Of a stretch of 64,000 nt of DNA, positions 44,353 through 52,813 are shown one piece after another. Each line of letters starts with the position of its first letter. Positions within the stretch are counted from its first letter, which is position 1. Source of the stretch: Dyella mobilis (GTDB taxonomy: Bacteria; Pseudomonadota; Gammaproteobacteria; Xanthomonadales; Rhodanobacteraceae); contig NZ_JADIKF010000038.1 in NCBI RefSeq assembly GCF_016904945.1, positions 62,001 to 126,000 on the forward strand. Reading direction: 5' to 3'. The position numbers and the translations under genes are program-made. Under the pieces are notes generated by a model. That model was not told the origin of the DNA. It was given only the letters and a program-made list of their open reading frames with translations, and made no database searches.

Positions 44353-44503
44353 TCCAATATAGCCAAGCGCTGCCCGATGAGCCCGCCACGGAGTCCCTAA
44401 AAAACCTTTCGCTGACGACGGCTTCCGCCTGCAACCCGCCTAGGCGCCTGCCATACGTCCAGGCGTCTTCAACCCGCCTGTCCTGTGAAGTCGGGAGATT
44501 CCT

Positions 44504-44626
44504 ATGGTCAAGATCCTCGAAGCCCTGGCCTCGACGCAAAGCAACCGGGACATTCGTGCGGCTATCATGAAACTCGCCCTCGACTGGAAGAACGCTCGCA
44601 AAGGTCGACAACACCGGGCGTATTGA
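44504..44626 (+). CDS. Possible 40-aa small protein
   Basis: Starts at ATG 44504, with CGGGAG 7 bases upstream. Reads MVKILEALASTQSNRDIR, then helical (AAIMKLALDWKNARKGRQHRAY). It is positively charged and amphipathic, and ends 78 bases before the terminator of duplicated unit B on the other strand. Too short to match a family by eye. Coding is uncertain. Confidence 0.35.
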   Translation: MVKILEALASTQSNRDIRAAIMKLALDWKNARKGRQHRAY

Positions 44627-44703
44627 AGTTGGCAGACCCCGGCATCCCCAAGCCAACGATCGACACGGATAACGACTAGATCCCAGCCAGGTAACCCACT
44701 CTC

Positions 44704-44739
44704 AAAAAACCGGCACGCCGCTCTCACAACAGCGTGCCG
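44704..44739 (-). terminator. Rho-independent terminator of duplicated unit B
   Basis: On the minus strand CGGCACGC (44739-44732) pairs with GCGTGCCG (44718-44711) and ends in GTTTTTT. It is conserved with unit A. Confidence 0.75.
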
Positions 44740-44801
44740 AAAACGGCGCATCGTTTCCGACGCCATGCGCCCAATGACCCCATCACACGGACACGCTCGG
44801 T

Positions 44802-45134
44802 TTATCCACCCCCCTCGTGGCTGAGCATGTCGACGTGGTGATGCAGGAGGTCGACGGCGGTCTCCAGGCCGATCTGTTGCACCGGGTTGAGCGGCAAAAG
44901 ATGTGTTCGTTTGCCGGTGTCGCCTGCGTGCTTGGAGATGCGGTGAGCCTTGAGCAGACCCTCGATCACCGCCACGGCAAGCGCGGTGCCGGCCTGTTGA
45001 GACGCGTAGCTTTGCCGTCGCTCCCGCTCGGCGCGCTCGGCGAGGCGCGCATCGTCGACGGATGAGGTGAGTTTAGATTTTGGGTCTTTCGGAACCCATC
45101 GGCGTGGAGGTGCCGTATGATTTGTGTAGGTCAT
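44802..45134 (-). CDS. Small basic protein of the duplicated unit, copy B
   Basis: 110 aa, starting at ATG 45134; AGAG lies upstream, weaker than the AAGGAG of copy A. By hand count 100 of 112 aligned positions in the extended frames are identical. Changes cluster in the N-terminal tail (S/P, Q/P, S/L, S/R) while the stretch LAVAVIEGLLKAHRISKHAG and the His-rich C-terminus (LLHHHVDML) are almost unchanged. This conservation pattern argues for selection on the protein. No family recognised. Confidence 0.7.
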   Translation of the reverse strand: MTYTNHTAPPRRWVPKDPKSKLTSSVDDARLAERAERERRQSYASQQAGTALAVAVIEGLLKAHRISKHAGDTGKRTHLLPLNPVQQIGLETAVDLLHHHVDMLSHEGGG

Positions 45135-45163
45135 GATCAACTCTGTTCAGTTGGTTTGACTTA

Positions 45164-45280
45164 GCGGGTCGTGGGAGCGGTAACTCTCACGATCCGCGCT
45201 TTTCCAGGCATTGCTGCTTGGGTCATCGGCGTTCCCGATTCGCGAAATGCGCCGATGACCGTGTGACGCTATCAAGTCAC
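45164..45280. promoter_or_regulatory. Hairpin-rich leader of duplicated unit B
   Basis: Same three structures as in copy A. The arms at 45164-45177 and 45184-45197 pair over 14 positions with two G.T, and differ from copy A by a compensatory G-C for A-T at the tenth pair. The second stem has 11-base arms GGTCATCGGCG and CGCCGATGACC with a changed loop. The third, GTGTGAC/GTCACGC, has one mismatch. Stems kept while loops change is the mark of structural selection. Confidence 0.6.
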
Positions 45281-45345
45281 GCACACTCGTGTATATGGGA
45301 CTAGTACGACATGTGTGCGCATCTTCCGACTTCGCCGAGAGCCTC

Positions 45346-45831
45346 GTGGATCAGCCGAAATATTCCCTTGTCGAGATTGAGCGCCGGTGGCTGGTGCCGT
45401 CGGAATATCTTGGGCGGCTTGAAGACCTGCCTTATCGAACGGTGGAAGATCTCTATATCGAAGGCACGCTTCTTCGCTTGCGCAAGATGACCGATTTGTC
45501 TGGCGCGGTTGTTTACAAGCTGTGCAAGAAATATGGGCGCGGTGATTCGTTGGCGAATCCGATCACCAATATCTATCTCTCGGAACGGGAATATCTCTCG
45601 CTTGCGGCATTACTGGGTTCGCGGGTCTGCAAGCGTCGCTATGGCGTGGCGGGCGGTAGCATCGATGTTTATCCGGGCGCGGATGCCGTCGCCATTTTTG
45701 AAATGGACTTTAGGTCAGAGAGCGAGGCCGCGAGTTACGTGCCGCCCGATTTTGTGGGCGATGAAGTAACGGATTGCGCGCAGTATTCCGGGGCGGTGCT
45801 GGCAAGCAGTCGGCGGTTCGATACCGAGTGA
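45346..45831 (+). CDS. CYTH domain protein (adenylate cyclase/thiamine triphosphatase fold)
   Basis: 161 aa from GTG 45346, which has GAGAG upstream; an earlier GTG at 45289 would begin inside duplicated unit B. It opens with the CYTH signature VEIERRWLVP (ExExR, Arg for the usual Lys), followed by LYIEGTLLRLRKM, VVYKLCKKYGR, and the later acidic IFEMDF strand. CYTH enzymes form a beta-tunnel that binds triphosphates with a divalent cation, and hydrolyse inorganic triphosphate or thiamine triphosphate or act as adenylate cyclases. The single-domain form here is most like a triphosphatase. Monocistronic. Confidence 0.82.
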   Translation: MDQPKYSLVEIERRWLVPSEYLGRLEDLPYRTVEDLYIEGTLLRLRKMTDLSGAVVYKLCKKYGRGDSLANPITNIYLSEREYLSLAALLGSRVCKRRYGVAGGSIDVYPGADAVAIFEMDFRSESEAASYVPPDFVGDEVTDCAQYSGAVLASSRRFDTE

Positions 45832-45949
45832 GCCCAGGCGGCTTGCTCCTGCCCCTGCCCAATAACAGGACGTCGCGCGAAAGAAGCTTCCCCGATGCCA
45901 AGCGTGCGGTAATGTACCGGCGCAACCCAACGCGTGGACCCCGAAACAC

Positions 45950-46462
45950 ATGTGCCCTTTCGAAACCCAGCGGCTTCGCATCGACTACGCATCACTCGAC
46001 GACGCCGGCTTCATTCTCGAGCTGCTGAACGAACCCGATTTCATCCGGAATATCGCCGACAAGGGTGTGCGCGATATCGCGGGCGCCGAGGCCTACCTGC
46101 GCGACGGCCCGTTGGCGATGTATGCCAAGCACGGGCACGGCCTGTTGCGCGTGAGCCTGAAGCAGACCGGCGAAGTGATCGGCATGAGCGGACTGATCCG
46201 CCGCGATACGCTGGATTACCCGGATCTCGGCTACGCCTTTCTGCAACGCCACCACGGCCACGGCTATGCCAGCGAAGCCGGCGCCGCGGTACTGGAGCGG
46301 GCGCGGCAGCAGTTGAAGATCGGGCGCATCGTGGCGATTGCCTCGCCGGAAAATACCGCTTCCCATCGGGTGCTGGAAAAGCTGGGGTTTCGCTTCGATG
46401 CGGAGATCGCACTGCCTGGGCATGATGGGCCCAGCAGCTACTTTATTTGCGATGTTGGCTGA
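45950..46462 (+). CDS. GNAT-family N-acetyltransferase (RimJ/RimL-like)
   Basis: 170 aa. The start reads TQRLRIDYASLDDAGFILELLNEPDFIRNI, the RimJ/RimL subgroup pattern, with GLIRRDTLDYPDLGYAFLQRHHGHGYASEA carrying the acetyl-CoA-binding motif (Q/R-x-x-G-x-G/A), and SPENTASHRVLEKLGFRF. Such enzymes acetylate protein N-termini, tRNA-linked or small-molecule amines. Substrate not predictable. It stands alone and ends 32 bases before repeat copy 3. Confidence 0.88.
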   Translation: MCPFETQRLRIDYASLDDAGFILELLNEPDFIRNIADKGVRDIAGAEAYLRDGPLAMYAKHGHGLLRVSLKQTGEVIGMSGLIRRDTLDYPDLGYAFLQRHHGHGYASEAGAAVLERARQQLKIGRIVAIASPENTASHRVLEKLGFRFDAEIALPGHDGPSSYFICDVG

Positions 46463-46493
46463 GGAAATTCGCCAACCCTGCACTCAAGCTCTG

Positions 46494-46655
46494 AGATTTC
46501 CCTACGTTTTTGCTTGAGTGTTCCCGAACAAAATCAGCGTCACTTCCAGGTTGATCGAGACCTTCAAAGAGACTCACCGTCATCCCAGCGAAGGCTGGGA
46601 TCCAGCGACTTTGCCGCACCGAAGTCTCTGGATCCCAGCCTTCGCTGGGATGACG
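46494..46655 (-). repeat. Composite palindromic repeat, copy 3
   Basis: Head at 46578-46655 has perfect 28-base inverted ends, beginning CGTCATCCCAGCGAAGGCTG. The conserved tail runs leftwards to 46494, so this copy is inverted with respect to copies 1 and 2. It lies at the 3' end of the exopolysaccharide operon and the acetyltransferase gene and may serve both as a transcript end. Confidence 0.85.
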
Positions 46656-46684
46656 AGCTAGAGAACGTGGAAGTGATCTCAGAC

Positions 46685-47620
46685 TCAGTCCTTGTTCCGC
46701 TCGATCCAATTCCGATACGTGCGGTAGTGATGGATCGCGAACCCGGCGAACGACGGATCGTTCTGCAACGCTTGCTCCACCGTAGCCATGGCTTGCTCCA
46801 GTACCTTCGGCCCGACCTTGTCGAAGGTGATCTTCTCCAGATCGCCCGGTGACACCTCCAGGCCGATCACCACTTTCTTGTTGACGCGATCGGCATAGGC
46901 GATCTCGCTGGCCGCGTGAGAGAGGATGCTGTCGCTGCCTTGGGCCTTGTGCCGGTAATCCATCAGGGCGACGTAATCGAACAGGTCGATGATGCGTTCG
47001 CTGGCTGGGCGTTTTACGCCTTTCCAGTCCACGTCGATGCCGTCCAGCCAGAACGGAATGGCGGGGCCAACTGCCAGGGTGGCGTGGTAGTCGTGCTTGA
47101 TCTTCATGATCGCCTCGCCCATGTCCATGAAATCGGCCAGCAGGCGTTCGCGGGTGTTGTCGTTCCATTCGCCCAGGATGTGCGGCTCGATATCCAGGTT
47201 CGCACCGTCGAAGCGCGCGGCTACCGGCGAAGCAGCGTTGTATTGCACCACGCGGCGGAACATGTCCTCGGCCTGTTTGCGATAGGCGGGCAGCACGTAG
47301 TTTTCGGTGTGCAGGTAGGCTGAACCCAGCAGCGCGTACACCTTGAAGTGCTGCCGGTGCAGGCGCTCAATGAAGGCGCGATACAACTTCGGCTGCTCGA
47401 CGATCAGGTTGTGTCCCTGATACGCATCGGCGTAGAGGTACACGGTATCGAAGTGCTGCGCTTGCAGGTAGGCCACCGCGTCTTGCGCCACGGCCGGATC
47501 TTTCACCATGGCGTAGGAGTCGGCTTCCCAGGTCCAGATGGCGCGGCTCACCTGCCCCATCGCGCTGATCGGCAAGGCACATAGCATCAGCAGCAGGCAC
47601 AAACGGGAAAGTCGGATCAT
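46685..47620 (-). CDS. GH18-like TIM-barrel hydrolase of the exopolysaccharide operon
   Basis: 311 aa from ATG 47620, which overlaps the stop of the gene before (ATGA). Signal peptide MIRLSRLCLLLMLCALPISAMG. The barrel carries RFDGANLDIEP (about residues 136-146), a DGxNxDxE form of the GH18 catalytic motif with Glu145 as likely acid, plus LMDYRHKAQGSDSI and GLEVSP strands. It is probably a periplasmic or secreted hydrolase that trims or releases the polymer, as glycosidases do in other synthase-dependent systems (for example PgaB, BcsZ). The resemblance to a known EPS hydrolase is inferred. It is the last gene of the operon. Confidence 0.75.
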   Translation of the reverse strand: MIRLSRLCLLLMLCALPISAMGQVSRAIWTWEADSYAMVKDPAVAQDAVAYLQAQHFDTVYLYADAYQGHNLIVEQPKLYRAFIERLHRQHFKVYALLGSAYLHTENYVLPAYRKQAEDMFRRVVQYNAASPVAARFDGANLDIEPHILGEWNDNTRERLLADFMDMGEAIMKIKHDYHATLAVGPAIPFWLDGIDVDWKGVKRPASERIIDLFDYVALMDYRHKAQGSDSILSHAASEIAYADRVNKKVVIGLEVSPGDLEKITFDKVGPKVLEQAMATVEQALQNDPSFAGFAIHHYRTYRNWIERNKD

Positions 47621-49998
47621 GGAGCGGTTCCGGTTGCGACGTTGGCATCCACCTGGATGTGGTATCGCCCCAGGCCCATCGCCTTGCCGGTTTGTGGATC
47701 GGATGGAAATACCGATACGTAGCAGCGATGGCTGCATGCCTCGGGACGCTGCAACGTGAGTTGCACCTGTTGCTGTCCGTTCGGGGGAAGCTGCAAGGCG
47801 CTGCCTGAGACTTCCTGCAACTCGCGACCGTCTTCGGCAGTGAGCACGGCCAGCGGCACGAAGGTGCTGCTCTGCTGCGCATCGCCGTTGCTGAAAATGG
47901 CGGTGAGTTGCACGCCCTGCGCGACCGCGGTTACGTCGGCCGATTCAGTCGACACGCCGTGCATGGCAGGCACATCGTTTGCCAGCTGCGCTTTCTGCGC
48001 GAGCTCCCGATAGGCGACCAGTTTGGGCTGGTCGCCGTCAGGCGCCAGCGCCAGTTTCTGCATGAAGATAGCGTTGGCCTGCTCGTAGCGCTGAAAGCGG
48101 TGCGTGACCCATGCCAGCGCCGAGGCATCGTCGGCCGGCGCAAGGTGCATGCCGTCCTGCAGCTCGAACAATTGCCCGTTGTGCAGCCACCAGCGGCCGG
48201 CGAGATAGTCCGGCGTGCTGGTCTTGGTTTGCTGCAAGGGCCATTGATGGGTGTTGCGGAAGCTGTCGTCCACATCCAGGCCGGTGCCCAGCCACGGCGT
48301 TTGTGCTGGGCGTTGCAGGCCGTAGTCGTGAGACAGCAGCGCCAGCAGCGAAGGCGTGACATCCAGTTGCGAGGACACGGCGCGGAAGTGCCTGGGCTGC
48401 TTGAGCAGCGGCGAGAAGACGATCAGCGGCACGTGGTAGCGGTCGATGTGCTCGCCCATCGGAATCTCCGGCAAGCGATGGTCGCCGGTGATGACGAAAA
48501 TGGTGTTGGCATACCAGGGCAGCTTGGCCACCGTATCGAAATAGTGGCGCAGCTGATCGTCGGTGTAGAGGATGGCGCTGTAGATGTCGGCGTTGGCGCG
48601 GTAGGCCGCGAGCTGGTCTTCGGGTACGTGCAGGTCGCGCAGGCGCTGTTCGAACTTCGCCACATACGCATCCTGCCCTGGGAACTTGTAGGCGGTGTGC
48701 ATGGTGATGGTCTGCATCGCCAGCAGGAACGGCGTTTGCAATGACGGACTGTCGGCCAGCACGCGCGCGACCAGCTCCTTGTCCGGATAGCCCCAGTCGC
48801 TGAAGGGGTTGCGCTGGTAGCCGGGGCCGAAGCTCTTCATGTCCACCAGGTGCTGCACGCCTTGCAGTTGCATGAAGGCGCGTTCGTTGTCGAAGGTGGT
48901 GTCGGTGCCGTTGTAGAACGCGGTGTGGTAGCCCTGTTTCTGCAACAGATTGAACAACCCCGGGCTGGAAGGCATGTGCTCGCCCAGCGAAGTGAAGCCT
49001 TCTTTGGCGAACGGTGCGGAGTTGAAAAGGCTGGGCAGGACGCCGAAGGTGCGCCCCTGGTTGGACAGGAAGTTGTCGAAGTACAGGCTGTGCGTCGCCA
49101 GCTCGTCGAGGAACGGCGTGAAGCTGCCCAACGATGCCTGCGGACCGGAGAACGAGCGCCCCAGGCCTTCCACCACGATCATCACCACATTGGGCGGACG
49201 TCCGTCGGAAGTGGGAGAGAAATATGGGCCCAGCGTGTCCGGCGTCTGCTCCGGATGCAGGAACGGAAACTGCGCATCCAGCGGCGGCTCGTCATCGCTG
49301 GCGGCAGCGGTTGCGGCCTTGCCGGATGCGGGCGCGGCAACGCTGTCGTTGTGCGACCAGCGCCAGACGTCGCCGCAGAACCATGCCAGCTTGTTGCTGG
49401 CCAGATCGCGCGCTGCATCGTCTTTCAACACGTGCGCGCCGGTCGGCAGCGACGGCAGCCACATCAGCAGGCCGATCAGCAACAGCAAGGTCGTCCAGCG
49501 GATGGAGCCGGTCGGCCATCGGCGTGCGCATACATACAAGCCAATCCACAGCACCAGCAACGGCAATACGTAGGCCAGCACGCTGCGCGGGTCGAGCGGC
49601 GTGTCGCCCGACAAGGTGGTGTGGATTTCCGCCATGCTGTAGCCGAACAGATCCGCACCCAGCGGCACGTGCGCCACCTGGAAGTATTGATTGAGCCCGG
49701 CCTGCACCAGCACGAACAGCGACCACAGCACAGCCAATGCCACGATGCGCATGCGCTCCCGCTGCAAGAGCAACAACGGCAGCGACAAGAGCAGCAGGAT
49801 CGGCACCACGCGCAGCAGCACCAGCCCTGCCTGCGCGAGTGCAATGCCGGCGATGGCCCAACGCTGGCTGCCGTCCCAGGCGGCATCGGCAACGCCGTTG
49901 AATACCGCGCATGCCACCAGCGCGAACTGCGCCAGCAGCAGTGCGGGAAACGCGCCGGCAAAGCGCGACCAGGCGTTGCCGTTGTCCACAGGAGTCAT
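47617..49998 (-). CDS. LTA-synthase/sulfatase-family membrane phosphotransferase
   Basis: 793 aa from ATG 49998, 12 bases after the previous stop; frames extending further upstream are artefacts. Five N-terminal transmembrane helices (to about residue 180), then a periplasmic sulfatase-fold domain with VVEGLG (Glu277), the nucleophile region GRTFGVLPS (Thr317), TMH (His434) and TGDHR (Asp506, His507). This matches the LtaS/OpgB/EptA-type metal site with a Thr nucleophile that transfers phosphoglycerol or phosphoethanolamine. A C-terminal beta-rich extension of about 220 residues is unusual. In the operon it most likely decorates the exported polymer or lipid. Confidence 0.85.
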   Translation of the reverse strand: MTPVDNGNAWSRFAGAFPALLLAQFALVACAVFNGVADAAWDGSQRWAIAGIALAQAGLVLLRVVPILLLLSLPLLLLQRERMRIVALAVLWSLFVLVQAGLNQYFQVAHVPLGADLFGYSMAEIHTTLSGDTPLDPRSVLAYVLPLLVLWIGLYVCARRWPTGSIRWTTLLLLIGLLMWLPSLPTGAHVLKDDAARDLASNKLAWFCGDVWRWSHNDSVAAPASGKAATAAASDDEPPLDAQFPFLHPEQTPDTLGPYFSPTSDGRPPNVVMIVVEGLGRSFSGPQASLGSFTPFLDELATHSLYFDNFLSNQGRTFGVLPSLFNSAPFAKEGFTSLGEHMPSSPGLFNLLQKQGYHTAFYNGTDTTFDNERAFMQLQGVQHLVDMKSFGPGYQRNPFSDWGYPDKELVARVLADSPSLQTPFLLAMQTITMHTAYKFPGQDAYVAKFEQRLRDLHVPEDQLAAYRANADIYSAILYTDDQLRHYFDTVAKLPWYANTIFVITGDHRLPEIPMGEHIDRYHVPLIVFSPLLKQPRHFRAVSSQLDVTPSLLALLSHDYGLQRPAQTPWLGTGLDVDDSFRNTHQWPLQQTKTSTPDYLAGRWWLHNGQLFELQDGMHLAPADDASALAWVTHRFQRYEQANAIFMQKLALAPDGDQPKLVAYRELAQKAQLANDVPAMHGVSTESADVTAVAQGVQLTAIFSNGDAQQSSTFVPLAVLTAEDGRELQEVSGSALQLPPNGQQQVQLTLQRPEACSHRCYVSVFPSDPQTGKAMGLGRYHIQVDANVATGTAP

Positions 49999-50009
49999 CG
50001 TCGACACCC

Positions 50010-51305
50010 TCACCACAGCGTGTACAAGGTCAGCGACAGGATCTGCTCGTTGACATCGGGCACGTCGCTGCCCAGGCCGTAGCCGGCACTGACCTTGAAG
50101 CCCCAGCGGTGCGTCAGGTAGTGCGTCCAGGCCACGCCGAAGGCGGCGTTGTTGTCGATCACCTGCGTGCCGAAGCGGTTCAGATCGGTGCTGCGGCCGT
50201 TGCTGACGCTGACTTCCCAATAGTCGTACGCATCGCCGCGGTAGTAGTTGCGCAACAGGAAGCGGTTGCTCCAGCTGCCGGAACCCACACCCGGTACGTA
50301 TTGCAGCTTGTAGCGCGCGTACCAGTTGCCCCAGTAGCGGCCGATGCCGATGCCGTAGAACTGGGTGTCGCTGGAGAAGCGCAGATGATCGATGCTGGCC
50401 GACAGTTCCCAGCCATGGCCGACGCCCTGGAAAACTTCCGCGCGCCATTCCTGCTTCGGCAGGATGCCGGAGCTGGGACCTTCCTGGTAACGCAGGTTGG
50501 CGTAAGCACGCGACCACAGCGGCACGTAGCCATCCAGGGCCCAGGCGTTGTCGTTGATGCCGTAGTGGTCGGAGCGCAGCATTTCCACCGCGAGCGAACC
50601 CTCGGTGAAGTAGTGGCGCAACGACAGGTCCCAGTCGTTCCAGCCTTGCTGGCCGCCGGTGAAGCCGGTGTGGTCCCAGCTGAGGCTCGCGCCCCAGTTG
50701 TAACCCGCGCCGTAGCTGCTGGCCGCACGCGGCATCAGGCTTTCACGCAGATCGGTGACTTCGGCGGGGTTGGCGCCCAAGGTTCCGGCGGTGTCGAAAT
50801 CGGCGCGGGCAGCGGCGAGCTGACCCAGGTCGCGCTGCGCACGACCGCGTGCGATGTACGCATTCGGATCGCGCGGCGCCAGGGCTACCCAGTGCGAATA
50901 CGCATCCACGGCTTGTCGCGAATCGCCGGCCCAGCGATAGGTGTCGCCCAGCGCCGACCATGCATCGGCGTAGTCCGGACTGTGCTGCACCACTTGGCGG
51001 ATATCGCTTTCGGCGGCGGTGTATTGCCCGTCCCAGGCGTAGGTGCGTCCGCGCGCCAGCAGCAGGTCGCCGTTGCCGGGATGCTGGGCCAGCAAGGCGG
51101 TGTACGCCTGGATGGCCTGCTGCCGTTGGCCGCTGGTCGCAAGTTGGCGGATCTGCACCATTTGCGCGGTGAGCGAATCGGGGGCGGCGGTCTGCGCCAG
51201 CAAGCAGGGCGAAGCGGCCGTCAAGGCGAGCAACAGGGACCAGCGCAGACAGGACATCTGCCATGGCTGCCGTTGTATGACCACGGATGAATTCCTGGTT
51301 TTCAT
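50010..51305 (-). CDS. TPR plus YaiO-type outer-membrane beta-barrel protein
   Basis: 431 aa from ATG 51305 (AGGAG 8 bases upstream, and ATGA overlap with the synthase gene). Signal peptide ending near CLLAQ. At least three TPR units (about residues 60-190: QQAIQAYTALLAQHPGNGDLLL, YADAWSALGDTYRWAGD, PNAYIARGRAQRDLGQ), then a C-terminal barrel of aromatic beta-strands (SSYGAGYNWGASLSWDH to ILSLTLYTLW) resembling YaiO. TPR plus barrel is the architecture of PgaA, BcsC and AlgE/K export channels, so it should carry the polymer across the outer membrane. Confidence 0.85.
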   Translation of the reverse strand: MKTRNSSVVIQRQPWQMSCLRWSLLLALTAASPCLLAQTAAPDSLTAQMVQIRQLATSGQRQQAIQAYTALLAQHPGNGDLLLARGRTYAWDGQYTAAESDIRQVVQHSPDYADAWSALGDTYRWAGDSRQAVDAYSHWVALAPRDPNAYIARGRAQRDLGQLAAARADFDTAGTLGANPAEVTDLRESLMPRAASSYGAGYNWGASLSWDHTGFTGGQQGWNDWDLSLRHYFTEGSLAVEMLRSDHYGINDNAWALDGYVPLWSRAYANLRYQEGPSSGILPKQEWRAEVFQGVGHGWELSASIDHLRFSSDTQFYGIGIGRYWGNWYARYKLQYVPGVGSGSWSNRFLLRNYYRGDAYDYWEVSVSNGRSTDLNRFGTQVIDNNAAFGVAWTHYLTHRWGFKVSAGYGLGSDVPDVNEQILSLTLYTLW

Positions 51306-52813
51306 GGGTGGCTGCTCCTGTCGGCGACCGGATCGGCGGGCATCGCTTCGCCATCTGCATGCTCTTGCTGCCACGAACCGTCGCGGGAAATGTGTCCCCA
51401 TCGATGGTGCTTGCGCAGCCCCAACAACCACAGCAAGGTGCCGTAGAAGCGCCACAGTGAAATCATCTGGCGGTAGCCGAAGTTTTCCAGCACCGCTACG
51501 GCAAACAGGCGGAACTGCTGCGCGGGCCGCGCATACAGGCCGAAGGACAGTTCCTCCAGCAGCATCGCGTTGACCGACAGCAGCACGCCCATGCCCACCG
51601 CCGCCGCCAGGAAAATCAGGAAGGCTTTCAGCGGCACCAGGCCGAGCAGGGCCAGCACGATCATCGAAAAGTAGCCGACCACTTCGATCACCGGCCCGAA
51701 GAACTCGAATATCAGCATGAACGGAAATGCCACCCAGCCGGCCGCACCGCCGCGCCGGTTGAACATCAGGCCGATGTTCGACCACAGGCTTTCGGCCAGT
51801 CCGCGCTGCCAGCGCACGCGCTGGTGGGCGAGCGAGGAAATGTCGGTGGGCACTTCGGTCCAGCACACCGGATCGGGCACGAACACGATGCGGTAGTCGC
51901 GTTTTTCCTTGCGCAGGTTGCGGTGCAGGCGCACCACCAGGTCCATGTCCTCGCCCACGGTATCGTCGCGATAACCGCCGATGGCGATCACGCGTTCCTT
52001 GTAGAACACGCCGAAGGCGCCTGAGATGATCAGCAGCGCATTCATCGGCGACCAGCCCATGCGCCCAAACAGGAACGCACGCAGGTATTCGATCACCTGG
52101 AAGCCGGGCAGCCAGCGATCGGGCAGGCCCACCTTGGCCAGCATGCCGTTGGCCACCTTGCAGCCGTTGAGCACGCGCAGCACGCCGCCGCTGGCGACCA
52201 CGCGCCGGTCTTCCAGGAACGGGCGCACCGCACGCGAAAGGCTGTCCGGCTGCAGGATGCAATCGGCGTCGATGACGCAGTACAGCGGATAGCGCACGCA
52301 GTTGATGCCGGCATTGATCGCATCGGACTTGCCGCCATTGACCTTGTCCACCATGCGCACGTGCGGGTAGCGCGCCGAGGCGTACACGCCTTTCACTTGC
52401 GCGGTATGCAGGCGGGCACGGTAGGCTTCGGGCACTTTAACCAGGCCGAACGCCTCGATCAGCGCCTCGCAGGTGCGGTCGCTGGAGCCATCGTTGACCA
52501 CCACGATCTCGAATTCGGGATAGTTGGTCTTGAGCAGCGAATGCACCGACGCCACCACCGATTTCTCTTCGTTGTGCGCGGGCAACACGATGCTTACCGG
52601 CGGCTGGTATTCGCGCAGGCCGGGCGGCAGGTAGTTGGCCCGGTATTCGCGCATGTAGCGCACGATCTGGTAGGCGGAGATGTAGTTGAGAAGCAGGTAG
52701 ACCAGGTTGATCGCCACGAAATAGATCATGAAGATCCATTGGATGGACGCCAGCGCATGCTCCCATGGACCGCTCTGCAAGGCGGTCACGAACGCATTCC
52801 AGTAGGTGTTCAT
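51302..52813 (-). CDS. Processive GT2 polysaccharide synthase
   Basis: 503-aa family 2 glycosyltransferase with membrane helices at both ends. Motifs in order: VSIVLPAHNEEKSV, VVNDGSSD (about 106-112), DAD (183), GED (287-289) and QRVRW (331-335). D, DxD, D and Q(Q/R)xRW are the signature of processive synthases such as PgaC, NodC, HasA and BcsA. The C-terminal helices make the transfer channel, and there is no PilZ domain. It starts with ATGA against the HEAT gene stop. It synthesises and moves a beta-linked polymer from a UDP-sugar whose identity is not visible. Confidence 0.92.
   Translation of the reverse strand: MNTYWNAFVTALQSGPWEHALASIQWIFMIYFVAINLVYLLLNYISAYQIVRYMREYRANYLPPGLREYQPPVSIVLPAHNEEKSVVASVHSLLKTNYPEFEIVVVNDGSSDRTCEALIEAFGLVKVPEAYRARLHTAQVKGVYASARYPHVRMVDKVNGGKSDAINAGINCVRYPLYCVIDADCILQPDSLSRAVRPFLEDRRVVASGGVLRVLNGCKVANGMLAKVGLPDRWLPGFQVIEYLRAFLFGRMGWSPMNALLIISGAFGVFYKERVIAIGGYRDDTVGEDMDLVVRLHRNLRKEKRDYRIVFVPDPVCWTEVPTDISSLAHQRVRWQRGLAESLWSNIGLMFNRRGGAAGWVAFPFMLIFEFFGPVIEVVGYFSMIVLALLGLVPLKAFLIFLAAAVGMGVLLSVNAMLLEELSFGLYARPAQQFRLFAVAVLENFGYRQMISLWRFYGTLLWLLGLRKHHRWGHISRDGSWQQEHADGEAMPADPVADRSSHP

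Larger units (their letters stand above)
44704..45313 (-). repeat. Duplicated transcription unit, copy B
   Basis: Near-identical to 24953-25561 from the terminator T-run to the GACTAGTACGACATG boundary. The two copies lie about 19 kb apart in the same orientation and flank the accessory region that holds the RHS, glycan and PNGase genes. This is also where recombination between copies could delete or amplify that block. Confidence 0.85.

Noticed and set aside
49999..50517. Extra N-terminal 173 residues of the LTA-synthase-like frame
   Set aside because: Lies inside the TPR/barrel gene in another frame; Arg/Gln-rich shadow before the true ATG 49998.
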